Shown: positions 35,917 to 44,073 of the stretch, in pieces | Layout: the number at the start of each line of letters is the position of its first letter | How positions within the stretch are numbered: position 1 is the stretch's first letter | Assembly (NCBI RefSeq): GCF_014647835.1 | Contig: NZ_BMPY01000009.1 | Span: 124,001 to 188,000, forward strand | Direction of reading: 5' to 3' | Length of the DNA: 64,000 nt | From: Microbispora rosea subsp. aerata | GTDB lineage: Bacteria; Actinomycetota; Actinomycetes; Streptosporangiales; Streptosporangiaceae | Notes under the pieces: generated by a model | What the model was told of the DNA's origin: nothing | What the model saw: only the letters and a program-made list of their open reading frames with translations | Databases searched by the model: none | Translations under genes and position numbers: made by a program

Positions 35917-36311
35917 ATGGCGGAGACCGCGGTCTCACCGGACCCCGGGCTGGTGGACGCGCTGCGCGCGCCGTCGAACCCGGTGCGCCTGCGGCTGCTG
36001 ATGTGGCCGCGCGAGCCCGAGCGTCACTTCCCGCCGCGGGAGGCCGTCGCCGGCCCGGCCGAGGTCGGCGTGTGCGTGAGCCGCATCCAGGCCGGGGCGG
36101 GGCTCGCGCAGCCGACGGTGTCGGCGTACATGGCCGAGATGCAGCGGGCGGGCCTGGTGAGGGCCGTCGGCGCCGACCACGTCGCGATCCAGGTCGTCGG
36201 CGTCGAGCCGGGCGGCTCGGCGCCGCCGCGGCGGCGGATGCCCGCCGACGCGCCGCCGCCCCGGGCCCGCGGCCTGAGGGCCCGTGCGCGGCCCGGGGGG
36301 AGGCCCCGGTG
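35917..36311 (+). pseudogene. ArsR-type regulator gene with degenerate 3' end
   Basis: The first 85 codons give a good ArsR HTH of the zinc-less type seen in actinobacteria: LRAPSNPVRLRLLMW, ERHFPP, EVGVCVSRIQAGAGLAQPTV and SAYMAEMQRAGLVRAV. After that, similarity ends. The frame continues as Pro/Arg-rich sequence without a stop until 36732, across a small gene on the other strand and into the PhyH gene. The usual wing and dimer helix are missing, so it is probably decayed or frameshifted. The end given is nominal. Confidence 0.5.
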
Positions 36312-36491
36312 TTACTGGACGCCCCACTGCATGAGTGCGAACGCGCCCACGATCTTCAGTGCGACCAGCGCGATGACCACACAGAACACGATCAGCGCGG
36401 GGCGGTGCTCGAAGTGCTTGCCTTCCTTCAGCGGGGGCCGCTTGGCCACCCGCTCGGCGATGCGCTCTTCGATGGGTTTGCGGTGGAACAT
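36312..36491 (-). CDS. Small single-pass membrane protein
   Basis: A 59-codon frame starts at ATG 36491 and ends at TAA. The soluble N-terminal half is highly charged (FHRKPIEERIAERVAKRPP, then KEGKHFEHRP). The C-terminal half is one membrane helix, ALIVFCVVIALVALKIVGAF, with a short tail. The codon pattern and hydrophobic block look real. It faces the PhyH gene upstream. I know no function. Confidence 0.6.
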   Translation of the reverse strand: MFHRKPIEERIAERVAKRPPLKEGKHFEHRPALIVFCVVIALVALKIVGAFALMQWGVQ

Positions 36492-36575
36492 GCTCGCAGA
36501 CTACAGGGCCGCGCCGCCCGCCTCTCCCGCGGCCGTGGCCGCTTCGGCCGTCCGCGTCGGTGGTGCGCGGGCCGG

Positions 36576-37337
36576 TCAGCCGCCGAGGCCGAGCCGTACG
36601 GCCCGGGCGAGGGGGGTGGCGTCGCCGGGGGCCAGCGGCCGGGTCAGGAAGAACGGGATCTGGGACATGAAGCGGGGCCGCGTCCCGCGGTGGGGCTGGG
36701 CGGCGTGCACCAGGTGCGGGTGGCACACGTAGACGTCGCCGGGCAGCCCCGTGGCATGGGTCTCGGGGCGGTGGGCGGTCGCCTCGTCCAGGATCGGGCC
36801 GGAGGCGAAGAACTCCAGCCCCTGCTCGCCGTACGGCTCCAGGACGCGGACGGTGTCGAGGTGCGATCCGACCCGGATGCGGGTCGGCGCGTCGTCGGGG
36901 CCGACCTCCGACAGCAGGACCAGCACGAGCATCGTGCGGGACCTGAGGCCGACGACGCCCCAGGCGCCGGCCGGTCCGGGGTCGTTCTGGTCGATGTGCC
37001 AGCCGGTGTCCCCGGCGTCGGAGGGGTGGGGGAAGCGGACCGGCGTGTTGCCGATGGTGCCGCGTGGCTCCCATCCGCCCTTCCCGGCGACCTGGTCGAG
37101 CGCCTCGGCCAGGCGCGGGCTGCGCATCGCCTCCCCGGACGGGCCGCGCCCCATCGGGTCGGGGGCCGCCCACACCACCGGCCGCGTCCACTCCCGCGGC
37201 CGGTCGGGGGACAGCCCGATCTGCCGCCACAGCTGGTCTCTGATCGCGTCGGCGGTCGCGCGGGGGATGGCCTCCTCCACCTTGAGGAACCCGTCGGAGA
37301 CGAATCGGTCGAGGTCGGCGTCGGTGAACACGGGCAT
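36576..37337 (-). CDS. Phytanoyl-CoA dioxygenase (PhyH) family protein
   Basis: The 253-residue protein has the PhyH fold with iron ligands His-x-Asp in GWHIDQND (about 113-115) and the distal His in VCHPHLVHAAQPHRG (about 210-220). The 2-oxoglutarate Arg is in the following RGTRPRF. Members hydroxylate small metabolites or secondary-metabolite intermediates with Fe(II) and 2-oxoglutarate. No neighbouring pathway gene shows the substrate. Confidence 0.88.
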   Translation of the reverse strand: MPVFTDADLDRFVSDGFLKVEEAIPRATADAIRDQLWRQIGLSPDRPREWTRPVVWAAPDPMGRGPSGEAMRSPRLAEALDQVAGKGGWEPRGTIGNTPVRFPHPSDAGDTGWHIDQNDPGPAGAWGVVGLRSRTMLVLVLLSEVGPDDAPTRIRVGSHLDTVRVLEPYGEQGLEFFASGPILDEATAHRPETHATGLPGDVYVCHPHLVHAAQPHRGTRPRFMSQIPFFLTRPLAPGDATPLARAVRLGLGG

Positions 37338-37395
37338 GGCGGGGACGGTAGCGGCCTTCCGCGCCGGGTGTCGACCGATTTACCCCCTCGGCGCC

Positions 37396-37716
37396 TCACC
37401 CGCCGAGCTCGGCCAGGCGGCGCAGGGCCGTCTCCAGCTCGGCGGTGAGGCGGGCGACCTCCCGCTCCAGTTCGAGGATGCGGCGGACGGAGGCCAGGGT
37501 CATGCCCTCCGCGACGAGGCTCACCACGTAGCGCACCTGCCCGATGTCGTGGCGGGAGTAGCGGCGCTGTCCCCCGGCCGACCGGCGCGGCCGGACCACC
37601 GCGAACTCGTCCAGCCGGCGCAGGAACGCCTGCTGGACCTCGAGCATCTCGGCGACCTGACCGACCGAGTACAGCGGCGCGTGCTCGTCGTCGATGGGCA
37701 GGCCGGGCATCGTCAC
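37396..37716 (-). CDS. MerR-family regulator, HspR-like
   Basis: The 106-residue protein has the HspR-type start APLYSVGQVAEMLEVQQAFL and RRLDEFAVVRPRRSAGGQRR (winged HTH, about 14-60). A helix with MTLASVRRILELEREVARLT follows. HspR represses chaperone genes in actinobacteria. The Hsp20 gene lies 69 bp upstream in the same direction, with a terminator hairpin between the two, so this regulator probably controls it and is partly co-transcribed with it. Confidence 0.85.
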   Translation of the reverse strand: MTMPGLPIDDEHAPLYSVGQVAEMLEVQQAFLRRLDEFAVVRPRRSAGGQRRYSRHDIGQVRYVVSLVAEGMTLASVRRILELEREVARLTAELETALRRLAELGG

Positions 37717-37732
37717 CTCCGGGTACGGCGGC

Positions 37733-37759
37733 GGGCCGGCGTCTGTGGGACGCCGGCCC
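37733..37759 (-). terminator. Hairpin between Hsp20 and the HspR-like gene
   Basis: GGGCCGGCGTC (37733-37743) pairs perfectly with GACGCCGGCCC (37749-37759) around 5 bases. It lies just after the Hsp20 stop and before the HspR-like start, and would reduce read-through into the regulator. Confidence 0.65.
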
Positions 37760-37785
37760 GCGGGCGTTGTCGCGTGCGCGGGTGC

Positions 37786-38226
37786 TCAGGCGTCGATCGC
37801 CTTGTGCTCCCCGCTCTTGATCTCGATCTTGCGCGGCTTGGCCTGCTCCAGGACCGGGATCCGCAGCGTCAGGACCCCGTTGTGGTAGTCGGCCTCGATC
37901 CGCTCGCTGTCCAGGTGCTCCGACAGGTAGACGCGGCGGGTGAACTGCCCCATCGCCCGTTCCCTGACGAACATCCGGTCGTCGTCGCCGAGCTCCTCCT
38001 CGCGACGGGCGCTGACGCTCAGCACGCCGCGGTCGACGGTGACCTCGATGCTGTCGGGATCGACGCCCGGAAGGTCGAACCGGAGCAGCACGTCGTCCTT
38101 GCGGCGGACGCCGTCCAGGGGCATCACGCCCCAGCCGGCCTCGGTCGCCCCGAACGCGGAGCGGGCGAGGCGGTCGAACTGTCGCTCGAACTCCTGGACG
38201 AAGGGGTCGATGGACGTGAGCAGCAT
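37786..38226 (-). CDS. Hsp20/alpha-crystallin small heat-shock protein
   Basis: The 146-residue chaperone has a short N-terminal arm, an alpha-crystallin domain (about 45-135) with RFDLPGVDPDSIEVTVDRGV and the conserved A-x-x-x-n-GVL-like YHNGVLTLRIPV, and a C-terminal tail. It holds unfolded proteins in an ATP-independent way. Its promoter region has repeated inverted motifs, and the HspR-like gene lies just downstream, the usual pairing for heat-shock control. Confidence 0.93.
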   Translation of the reverse strand: MLLTSIDPFVQEFERQFDRLARSAFGATEAGWGVMPLDGVRRKDDVLLRFDLPGVDPDSIEVTVDRGVLSVSARREEELGDDDRMFVRERAMGQFTRRVYLSEHLDSERIEADYHNGVLTLRIPVLEQAKPRKIEIKSGEHKAIDA

Positions 38227-38251
38227 CGCAACCTCCTTCTTACGAGTCCCA

Positions 38252-38282
38252 TAGGAGGAAACTTCCTACTTCATTTCTAAGT
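38252..38282. promoter_or_regulatory. Candidate heat-shock operator upstream of Hsp20
   Basis: Two inverted motifs overlap: TAGGAGGAAACTTCCTA (38252-38268) and ACTT-N7-AAGT (38268-38282). The second has the spacing of the HspR-binding HAIR element (CTTGAGT-N7-ACTCAAG) but only short arms. Confidence 0.4.
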
Positions 38283-38341
38283 TACTTGCACGCAGAGCGC
38301 AAACCACCGTGCGTGAGAGCCGGGCGCGCCGGACGCCGGGG

Positions 38342-38998
38342 TCAGATGTTCTTCTCCAGCCCGTGCTCGGCGGCGATGCGGGCGATGTCGGCGGGGGCGC
38401 CGGCCATGATGACGCGGACGTGCTCGGTCACCAGCTCGACGGGCCAGTCCCACCAGGCGGCCCGCAGCAGCCGTTCGACGTCGGCGTCGGGGAAGCGGCG
38501 GCGGATGGGCCTGGCCGGGTTTCCGCCGACGACGGTGTACGGCGGGACGTCGGCGGTGACCACGGCGCCGGCGGCGATGATCGCGCCGTCGCCGATGGTC
38601 ACCCCGGGCATGACCGTGGCCTGGCATCCGAACCAGACGTCGTTGCCGACCACGGTGTCGCCGCGGCTGGGCATGCCGGTGACGATGTCGAGGGTGCGGT
38701 CGGTCCACTCGCCGCCGAACATGGTGAACGGGAAGGTGGACACGCCCATCGTGGGGTGGGCGGCGCCGGCCATCAGAAACCGGGTGCCGGAGGCGATGGC
38801 GCAGTACTTGCCGATGATCAGCCGCTCCGGCCCGTAGGCGTACAGCACGTTGCGGTGCTCGAAGCCGGTCGCGCCGTCGGGGTCGTCGTAGTAGGTGTAG
38901 TCGCCCACCTCGATGACGGGCGAGCTGATCAGCGGTTTGAGGAACACCACCCGCTCGTGGGCGGGCAGCGGGTGCACGGTCGTCGGGTCGGGGATCAC
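38342..38998 (-). CDS. Xenobiotic acetyltransferase-like (CatB-related) O-acetyltransferase
   Basis: The 218-residue protein is a left-handed beta helix of hexapeptide repeats: IGKYCAIASGTRFLMAGAAH, VGNDVWFGCQATVMPGVTIG and DGAIIAAGAVVTADVPPYTV. The ending GNPARPIRRRF is the usual close. The trimeric family acetylates antibiotics (streptogramin, chloramphenicol) or sugars with acetyl-CoA. A catalytic His is in GAAHPTMGV. It is divergent from a TetR gene with a clear operator between them, consistent with inducible resistance, but the drug is unknown. Confidence 0.9.
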   Translation of the reverse strand: MIPDPTTVHPLPAHERVVFLKPLISSPVIEVGDYTYYDDPDGATGFEHRNVLYAYGPERLIIGKYCAIASGTRFLMAGAAHPTMGVSTFPFTMFGGEWTDRTLDIVTGMPSRGDTVVGNDVWFGCQATVMPGVTIGDGAIIAAGAVVTADVPPYTVVGGNPARPIRRRFPDADVERLLRAAWWDWPVELVTEHVRVIMAGAPADIARIAAEHGLEKNI

Positions 38999-39061
38999 TG
39001 CGGACGGTTCCTTTCCGTGTCGTACGAGCCCGAATCGACTCGGACGGACCTAAACTTATGT

Positions 39062-39098
39062 CCGACCTAGAATAATGTCAAAGCTAAATTTAGGTCGG
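39062..39098. promoter_or_regulatory. TetR operator between acetyltransferase and regulator
   Basis: CCGACCTA (39062-39069) and TAGGTCGG (39091-39098) are perfect inverted arms. A third related half-site, GGACCTAAAC, lies just upstream at about 39047. The DNA here is AT-richer than its surroundings, so promoters for both genes are expected here. Confidence 0.65.
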
Positions 39099-39118
39099 TT
39101 CTATGCAAGACTGGGTGC

Positions 39119-39763
39119 GTGGACACGCGGAAGACCAGCCTCAGAGAGCTGAAAAAGCGGCAGACCAGGGAGAAGATCTCCCACGAGGCCACCCGGCTGT
39201 TCCTGGAACGCGGCTTCGACCAGGTGACGATCGCCGACGTGGCGCAGGCGGCACAGGTGGCCAAGATGACCGTCACCAACTACTTCCCGCGCAAGGAAGA
39301 CCTGGTCTTCGACCTGAGCGAGGAGTTCGTGCAGTCCCTGGCCCGGATCGTCCGGGACAGGGCGCAGGGGGAGTCCGCCCTGGCCGCGCTCCGGCGCGCC
39401 TACCTGGACGCGGTCGCCGCGCACGACCCGGTCATCGGCTTTTCCGGCCCCGCCTTCGCCCGGATGATCGACGCCAGCCCGGCGCTGACGGCCCGGCTGC
39501 GGGACTTCCACGACGAGCGGGAGAAGGCGCTGGCCGAGACGCTGGCGGCGGAGACCGGCGCCGGGCCCGGCGACATCCTGCCCCGGGTGGCCGCCGCCCA
39601 GCTCGGCGGCGTCCACCGGCTGCTGTTCGACGAGACGCTCCGCCGCACCATCGCCGGGCAGAGCCCTGCGGAGATCGCCGAGGCGCTGACCGGCCACATC
39701 GAGGCCGCCTTCGACCTGTTGGAGCCCTCCCTCGGCGGCTACGCCGTCCGCCCCGCGAGCTGA
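39119..39763 (+). CDS. TetR-family regulator
   Basis: The 214-residue protein opens with a basic arm and HTH: KKRQTREKISHEATRLFLER, then GFDQVTIADVAQAAQVAKMT and VTNYFPRKEDL (about residues 10-58). The C-terminal helices are of the common actinobacterial type. GTG at 39119. Divergent transcription from the acetyltransferase and the shared palindrome suggest it represses that gene. Its end lies 13 bp from the convergent radical SAM gene. Confidence 0.9.
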   Translation: MDTRKTSLRELKKRQTREKISHEATRLFLERGFDQVTIADVAQAAQVAKMTVTNYFPRKEDLVFDLSEEFVQSLARIVRDRAQGESALAALRRAYLDAVAAHDPVIGFSGPAFARMIDASPALTARLRDFHDEREKALAETLAAETGAGPGDILPRVAAAQLGGVHRLLFDETLRRTIAGQSPAEIAEALTGHIEAAFDLLEPSLGGYAVRPAS

Positions 39764-39776
39764 ACGGCCCCCGGCC

Positions 39777-40817
39777 TCAGACCAGGGCGAGCTGGCGGGC
39801 GGGGGAGCGGCGGCGCCGCCAGCGGCGCACCTGCCTGCCGATGCCGTAGGTCTCGGCCAGGGCCCGCACGTGCGCGGCGACCCGCAGCCGGTAGCCCTCC
39901 TCGGCGACCTGGCCCCTGCCGTACAACGCCTGGTAGCGCGGCACGAGACCGGGGTGCTCGCGCTCCAGCCACCGCATGTACCACTCCCGGGCCCCGGCCG
40001 GCAGGCGCAGCACGACGGGCGTGACGCTGACCGCGCCCGCCTCGGCCGCCCGCCGCACGGTGGCCAGCAGGTGGTCGGTGGAGTCGGTGATGAGCGGCAG
40101 GATCGGCGCCATCAGCACGCCGCAGGGGATGCCGGCCTCGTTCAGCGCGGCGCACACCTCCAGGCGCCGCTGCGGCGTCGCGGCCCCGGGCTCGACGGCG
40201 CGCCGCAGGCGGTCGTCCACGAAACCGACCGACACCAAGGCGCCGACCTGGGTCACCTTCGCGGCGTCGCGTAACAGGTCCAGGTCACGCAGGACCAGAG
40301 GGCTCCTGGTGAGCACCGTGAAGGGGTTGGCCGCGTCGGCGAGCGCCCGGATGACACCGGGCATCAGGCGGTAGATCTCCTCGGCCGGCTGGTAGCAGTC
40401 GCCGGTCACCCCCAGCGCGACCGGCTCGCCGCCCCACCGGGCGGAGGCGAGCTCGCGCCGCAGGCGGCGGGCCAGATCGGTCCTCACCACGATCTTCGTG
40501 GCGAAGTCGGCGCCGGGGTCCAGCCCCAGATGGCGGTGGCCGCGCCGGGCGGTGCAGTGGCCGCAGCCCGCCGCGCAGCCGCGGTAAGGGCTCGCGCCCC
40601 ACGCGAAGGGCAGCCCGGCGGCCTCGGGCACCCGCTCCAGCGCCGCCCGGGCCGGCACCTCATAGCAGGTGACGCCGTCGAAGACGCGGGTGACGGCATG
40701 CCGTTCGACGCGCGGACGCACGGGGCCCTCGGCGACGAGCGTCTCCTGCACCGTCTCGGGCAGCGCGGGCCGCGCCGGGCGCTGGTCGGCCGCGCGGGAA
40801 GTGGCGTCGCGACGCAT
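39777..40817 (-). CDS. Rv2578c-family radical SAM protein
   Basis: I place the start at ATG 40817 (MRRDATS); ATG 40838 is also in frame. The 346-residue protein binds a 4Fe-4S cluster through Cys81-x3-Cys85-x2-Cys88 in YRGCAAGCGHCTAR. It has the spore-photoproduct-lyase-like/Rv2578c features VALGVTGDCYQPAEEIYRLM, LTRSPLVLRDLDLL and LMAPILPLITDSTDH. The family is widespread in actinobacteria; no reaction has been proven. The previously open frame to 42080 is a chance extension through the next gene. Confidence 0.9.
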   Translation of the reverse strand: MRRDATSRAADQRPARPALPETVQETLVAEGPVRPRVERHAVTRVFDGVTCYEVPARAALERVPEAAGLPFAWGASPYRGCAAGCGHCTARRGHRHLGLDPGADFATKIVVRTDLARRLRRELASARWGGEPVALGVTGDCYQPAEEIYRLMPGVIRALADAANPFTVLTRSPLVLRDLDLLRDAAKVTQVGALVSVGFVDDRLRRAVEPGAATPQRRLEVCAALNEAGIPCGVLMAPILPLITDSTDHLLATVRRAAEAGAVSVTPVVLRLPAGAREWYMRWLEREHPGLVPRYQALYGRGQVAEEGYRLRVAAHVRALAETYGIGRQVRRWRRRRSPARQLALV

Positions 40818-40888
40818 GACGTTCAGTAGAACACGCATTCGACCGCCGCGCCAAGTATTCGCCGCCGTACGTATGCCGCACGCACGGG

Positions 40889-42019
40889 TCACGGCCGGGC
40901 GGAGGCGGCGGCGTGACAGGCGCCGTATCCGTCCGCGCGGGCGACCACGCGGCCCGACCGCACCCGCACGGCCGCCTCGGTCCCGTCGCTCACGGCGCTC
41001 ACCCCGGCCGCCGCCGCAACGGCCCCCTCCTCGTCGTGCACCACGCGCAGGCGCGGCCAGGCCGGTGCGGGCACCGCCCGGCGCAGGCAGGACCGCAGCT
41101 CGGCGACCGTCAGCCGGGCCAGCGGCCCCAGCTCGCCGGGGTCGCCGGTGACCACGGCCACGGTCACCTCCCCGGCGGGCGGCGCGGCCCGCACCGCCTC
41201 CTCCACGGCCCCCAGGCGGTGCAGCCCGAGCACCGCCACCACGCCGTCGCCGGCGAGCGGGGCCGGGCCGCCCGCCAGCGCGTCCACCGCGGGCGGCGGC
41301 GACCACGGCTCGTCGGCCGGCCGCGCCCGGGGGACGAACGGCAGGTGCGGGGCGTCCCACCGGTCGCCGAGATCCAGGTCCGCCAGGGCGGCGCACGCCG
41401 CGACGACGTCGAACGGCTCGGCGAACCCGGGGGCGGCGTCGGCCATCTGGCTCGCGCCGTACAGGGTGGTCAGGGCGACCTCCGCCACCCGCACCCGGCG
41501 CCGGCCGCCGGCGTGCCCCGCGCCGTCCAGCCGTTCGAGCGCGAGCCCGAGCACGAGCGCGTTCAGCTTCATCAGCTGCGCGAACGGCAGGCGGACCCGC
41601 TGGTCGGCGAGCACCTCGGGCATCAGGTCCATGCCGAGCCTGGACGGCTGGTCGGTGGCCAGCGGAAGCCGCGAGACCCAGGCGCGGGCGAACGCGGCGA
41701 GCGCCTCCCCGGCCGTGGCCGCGCCGGGCGCCACAGCACCGGAGGGGCCGGTGGCGGGCCTTTCGCCGGGCGCGGGGGCGGGCGGGTCGGCCGCGTCCCG
41801 GCCGGCCTCCCGCTCGGCCAGGTCGGCCAGCACGGAGAAGTACAGGGCCCGCTTGCCCGGGAAGTTGGAGTAGACCGCGCCGCGGGTGAGCCCCGCCCGG
41901 TCGGCGATCGCGTCGACCTTGGCGTCGCGGAAGCCCCGCTCGGCGAACTCCTCCCGGGCGGCGGCCAGCACTTTGGCCCGGTTGCGCGCCTGAAGCTCGG
42001 CCCTGGTGAGGCGTTCCAT
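40889..42019 (-). CDS. TetR-family regulator with extra C-terminal thioredoxin-like region
   Basis: This 376-residue protein is far longer than the usual 190-230. Residues about 1-55 are a TetR HTH (NRAKVLAAAREEFAERGFRD, then DAIADRAGLTRGAVYSNFPG). Residues 100-230 are the ligand domain. Residues about 255-375 form a separate alpha/beta unit (GVVAVLGLHRLGAVEEAVRA, VTVAVVTGDPGELG, RLRVVHDEEGAVAAAAGVSA). Strand order and spacing recall a thioredoxin/peroxiredoxin-like fold without its CxxC cysteines. A palindrome lies upstream of the start. A headless MerR gene is divergent to it. Confidence 0.8.
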   Translation of the reverse strand: MERLTRAELQARNRAKVLAAAREEFAERGFRDAKVDAIADRAGLTRGAVYSNFPGKRALYFSVLADLAEREAGRDAADPPAPAPGERPATGPSGAVAPGAATAGEALAAFARAWVSRLPLATDQPSRLGMDLMPEVLADQRVRLPFAQLMKLNALVLGLALERLDGAGHAGGRRRVRVAEVALTTLYGASQMADAAPGFAEPFDVVAACAALADLDLGDRWDAPHLPFVPRARPADEPWSPPPAVDALAGGPAPLAGDGVVAVLGLHRLGAVEEAVRAAPPAGEVTVAVVTGDPGELGPLARLTVAELRSCLRRAVPAPAWPRLRVVHDEEGAVAAAAGVSAVSDGTEAAVRVRSGRVVARADGYGACHAAASARP

Positions 42020-42081
42020 CGATCTCCTCGTCCGCGTACGCCCGCTTGCCGTACGGCCAGGCCCAAGATACCGTCACCATT

Positions 42082-42100
42082 CAGATGATCTGAACATCTG
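42082..42100. promoter_or_regulatory. Palindromic operator upstream of the long TetR gene
   Basis: CAGATG (42082-42087) and CATCTG (42095-42100) are inverted with a 7-bp spacer. The site is 62 bp upstream of the TetR-gene start and just before the headless MerR/GyrI gene. It is a likely autoregulatory site. Confidence 0.5.
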
Positions 42101-42120
42101 ACAACAACATCTGGAGTTGA

Positions 42121-42798
42121 TCGTGGTTTCCCGCCCGCGACGCGCTCGTCATCGGCCTGCTGCGCTCCCTCGACGTCCCCCTGCCCGCCATCGCGGACGT
42201 GCTGTCCGCCGACGATAGGGGAGGGGACTCCGCCGCCGCCGCGCTCGCCCGGGTCAAAAACGACCTGGAGGCCGAACTCGCCCGCCGCAGGCGCACCCTC
42301 AAAAGCCTCGAACGCATCCTCGCCACCGGCCTGCCCGGCGCCGAGGTCACCCTCGTCGCCGAACCGCCGCGCCAGGCGATCGTCGTCCGCGACCTGGCGG
42401 CCACCCCCGAGGACATCGGCCGCGCCACCTCCGCCTGCGTCGCCCGCCTGATGGCCGCCGCGCCGCCCGCACCCGCCTTCGTCGGGCTGTTCCCGCTCGA
42501 CTACGGCGAGTCCGTCCCCGTCGCCGTCGCCCTCACCGGCACGGACACCGCCGCCGGCCTGCCGCGGGTGCCCGGCGCCGACCCCGAGATCCTGCCCGGC
42601 GGCACCTTCGCCGCCGCCACCCACGTCGGCCCCTACGACCAGATCTCGCTCACCGCCCACGCCCTGCTCACCTGGTGCGCCGAACGCGGGCACGCCCCCA
42701 CCGGCCCTCTGCGCGAGGTCTACGTCTCCGACCCCGCGACCACCCCGCCCGAGCGGCTGGTCACCCACCTGATGATCCGGCTGGAAGACGAACGATGA
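42121..42798 (+). pseudogene. MerR-family regulator lacking its HTH, with intact GyrI-like domain
   Basis: From 42121 the frame reads RDALVIGLLRSLDVPLPAIA and DVLSADD, the second helix pair of a MerR DNA-binding domain. A coiled coil follows (LEAELARRRRTLKSLERIL), then a complete GyrI-like effector domain (GLFPLDYGESVPVAVAL; GGTFAAATHVGPYDQI). A stop at 42118-42120 and no start codon precede it, and the HTH itself is missing. GTG at 42199 could start a 199-residue protein with only coiled coil and effector domain. It is a 5'-truncated regulator gene, perhaps still expressed as an effector-binding remnant. Confidence 0.7.
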
Positions 42799-42871
42799 AC
42801 CGGCATCCCGCCGCCTGCCCCCAGAACGGCACCCCCGAACTCACCTGATCGGCATCCGGGACGGCGACCCG

Positions 42872-42900
42872 CGGCCCGGCGCACCATCGGCGCCGGGCCG
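42872..42900. terminator. Bidirectional terminator hairpin
   Basis: CGGCCCGGCGC (42872-42882) pairs perfectly with GCGCCGGGCCG (42890-42900) around 7 bases, between the convergent GyrI-like and recombinase genes. Confidence 0.75.
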
Positions 42901-42920
42901 TGCGCACCGCCCGACCCCGG

Positions 42921-44021
42921 TCAGGCGTCCGGCGCGGCCCGATCGTCCCGTACGGCCCGGCCGTGCCGGCGGCGCAGCAGCGGATGCGACCCCATCGCCA
43001 CCTCCAGCTCCCCGGGCAGCTCGTCCCGGTAGCGGCCCAGCGTCGACAGATCGCTGTGCCCCAGCACCCGCCGCACCGCGTCCATGTCCGTGCCGTCCGC
43101 CAGCAGATGCGTCGCCGTCGTGTGCCGCAGCCCGTGCGGCGTCACCGCCCGCCGCCGCGCCGGATCCACCCGCGCCTGCACCCGGTCGATGACCGCCTGC
43201 ACATCACCCCGCGCCAGCCGCCTGCCCCGCCACGACAACAACAGCGCCTTCTCACCGTCGCCGCCCGACCGCACCGCCAGGTACGCGTCGAGCGCCGCCG
43301 CCACCGCGTCGGGCAGCGGAACGTCCCGGGTCCGCCCGCCCTTGCCGAATATCCGCCAGTAACGCACCCCGTCGTTGGTGTAGAAGTCCTCCACGTTCGC
43401 CCGCACCAGCTCCGACACCCGCGGCCCCACCGTCGTCAGCAGCAGCACCACCAGCGCGTCACGCACATCCGTCCGCTGGTCGGCCCGCCGGCGCCGCCCC
43501 CCGCCGGAGCCCGCCGCCTCCGCGGGCGGCGCGGCGGGACAGCCGGCCGCCTCGATCAGCCCCTCGGCCTGCTCCCGCGTCAACGCCCGCCGCTCCGGCC
43601 GCAGCCCGCCCCGCTCCCGCGCCCGCACCGACGAGGCCGTCATCGGGTCCAGATGCACCCACCCCGCCGACGCGGCGTGCCGGAACAACGCCGACACCGA
43701 CCGGCGGAACCTCGCCTGCGACGCCGCGCTCTGCCCCTGGCTCTTCCCGGCGCCCTTGCCCTGCTCGTCACGCTCCTCGCGCTTCCTGCGCTCGTCGGGC
43801 TTGCGCGCGAACGCCAGCAGCACCGCGTCCACATCCTCGCCGGTCAGGTCGTCCAGCACCCGATCCGGCCCGGCCAGCCGTACGAACGTGGCCACGTCCC
43901 GGGCGTACACCTCGGCGGTGGCGGGCGACAGCGCACCGGTCACCGTCTTGGCCCGGACCAGCTCCACATAACGGTCGGCGGCCTCCTGCACGGTCAGCCT
44001 GTTCACCTGTGCGGGCAGCAT
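42921..44021 (-). CDS. Tyrosine recombinase/integrase
   Basis: The ATG at 44021 gives 366 residues. The N-terminal SAM-like core-binding domain spans about 10-130 with an unusual Lys/Gln/Glu insert (ERRKREERDEQGKGAGKSQG). The catalytic domain has the full set: Arg201 in GPRVSEL, Lys227 in GKGGRTR, His296-x-x-Arg299 in PHGLRHTTATHLL, His322 in GHSDLS and Tyr331 in LGRY. It is XerC/D-sized but its insert and isolation suggest a stand-alone integrase. No tRNA gene, attachment repeat or other phage/plasmid gene is visible around it. Confidence 0.9.
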   Translation of the reverse strand: MLPAQVNRLTVQEAADRYVELVRAKTVTGALSPATAEVYARDVATFVRLAGPDRVLDDLTGEDVDAVLLAFARKPDERRKREERDEQGKGAGKSQGQSAASQARFRRSVSALFRHAASAGWVHLDPMTASSVRARERGGLRPERRALTREQAEGLIEAAGCPAAPPAEAAGSGGGRRRRADQRTDVRDALVVLLLTTVGPRVSELVRANVEDFYTNDGVRYWRIFGKGGRTRDVPLPDAVAAALDAYLAVRSGGDGEKALLLSWRGRRLARGDVQAVIDRVQARVDPARRRAVTPHGLRHTTATHLLADGTDMDAVRRVLGHSDLSTLGRYRDELPGELEVAMGSHPLLRRRHGRAVRDDRAAPDA

Positions 44022-44073
44022 GATCAACACCGTACCGACACGCACCGACAGCGAACGCCGCGCCCGCGGCCTC

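Noticed and set aside
35917-36732. ArsR gene taken as one intact protein of 271 residues
   Set aside because: Only the first 85 residues resemble ArsR; the rest is low-complexity and overlaps two genes on the other strand.
39777-42080. One continuous minus-strand frame of 767 codons suggesting a TetR-radical SAM fusion
   Set aside because: Only the last 346 codons are radical SAM protein; the first part is the wrong frame of the separate TetR-type gene at 40889-42019.
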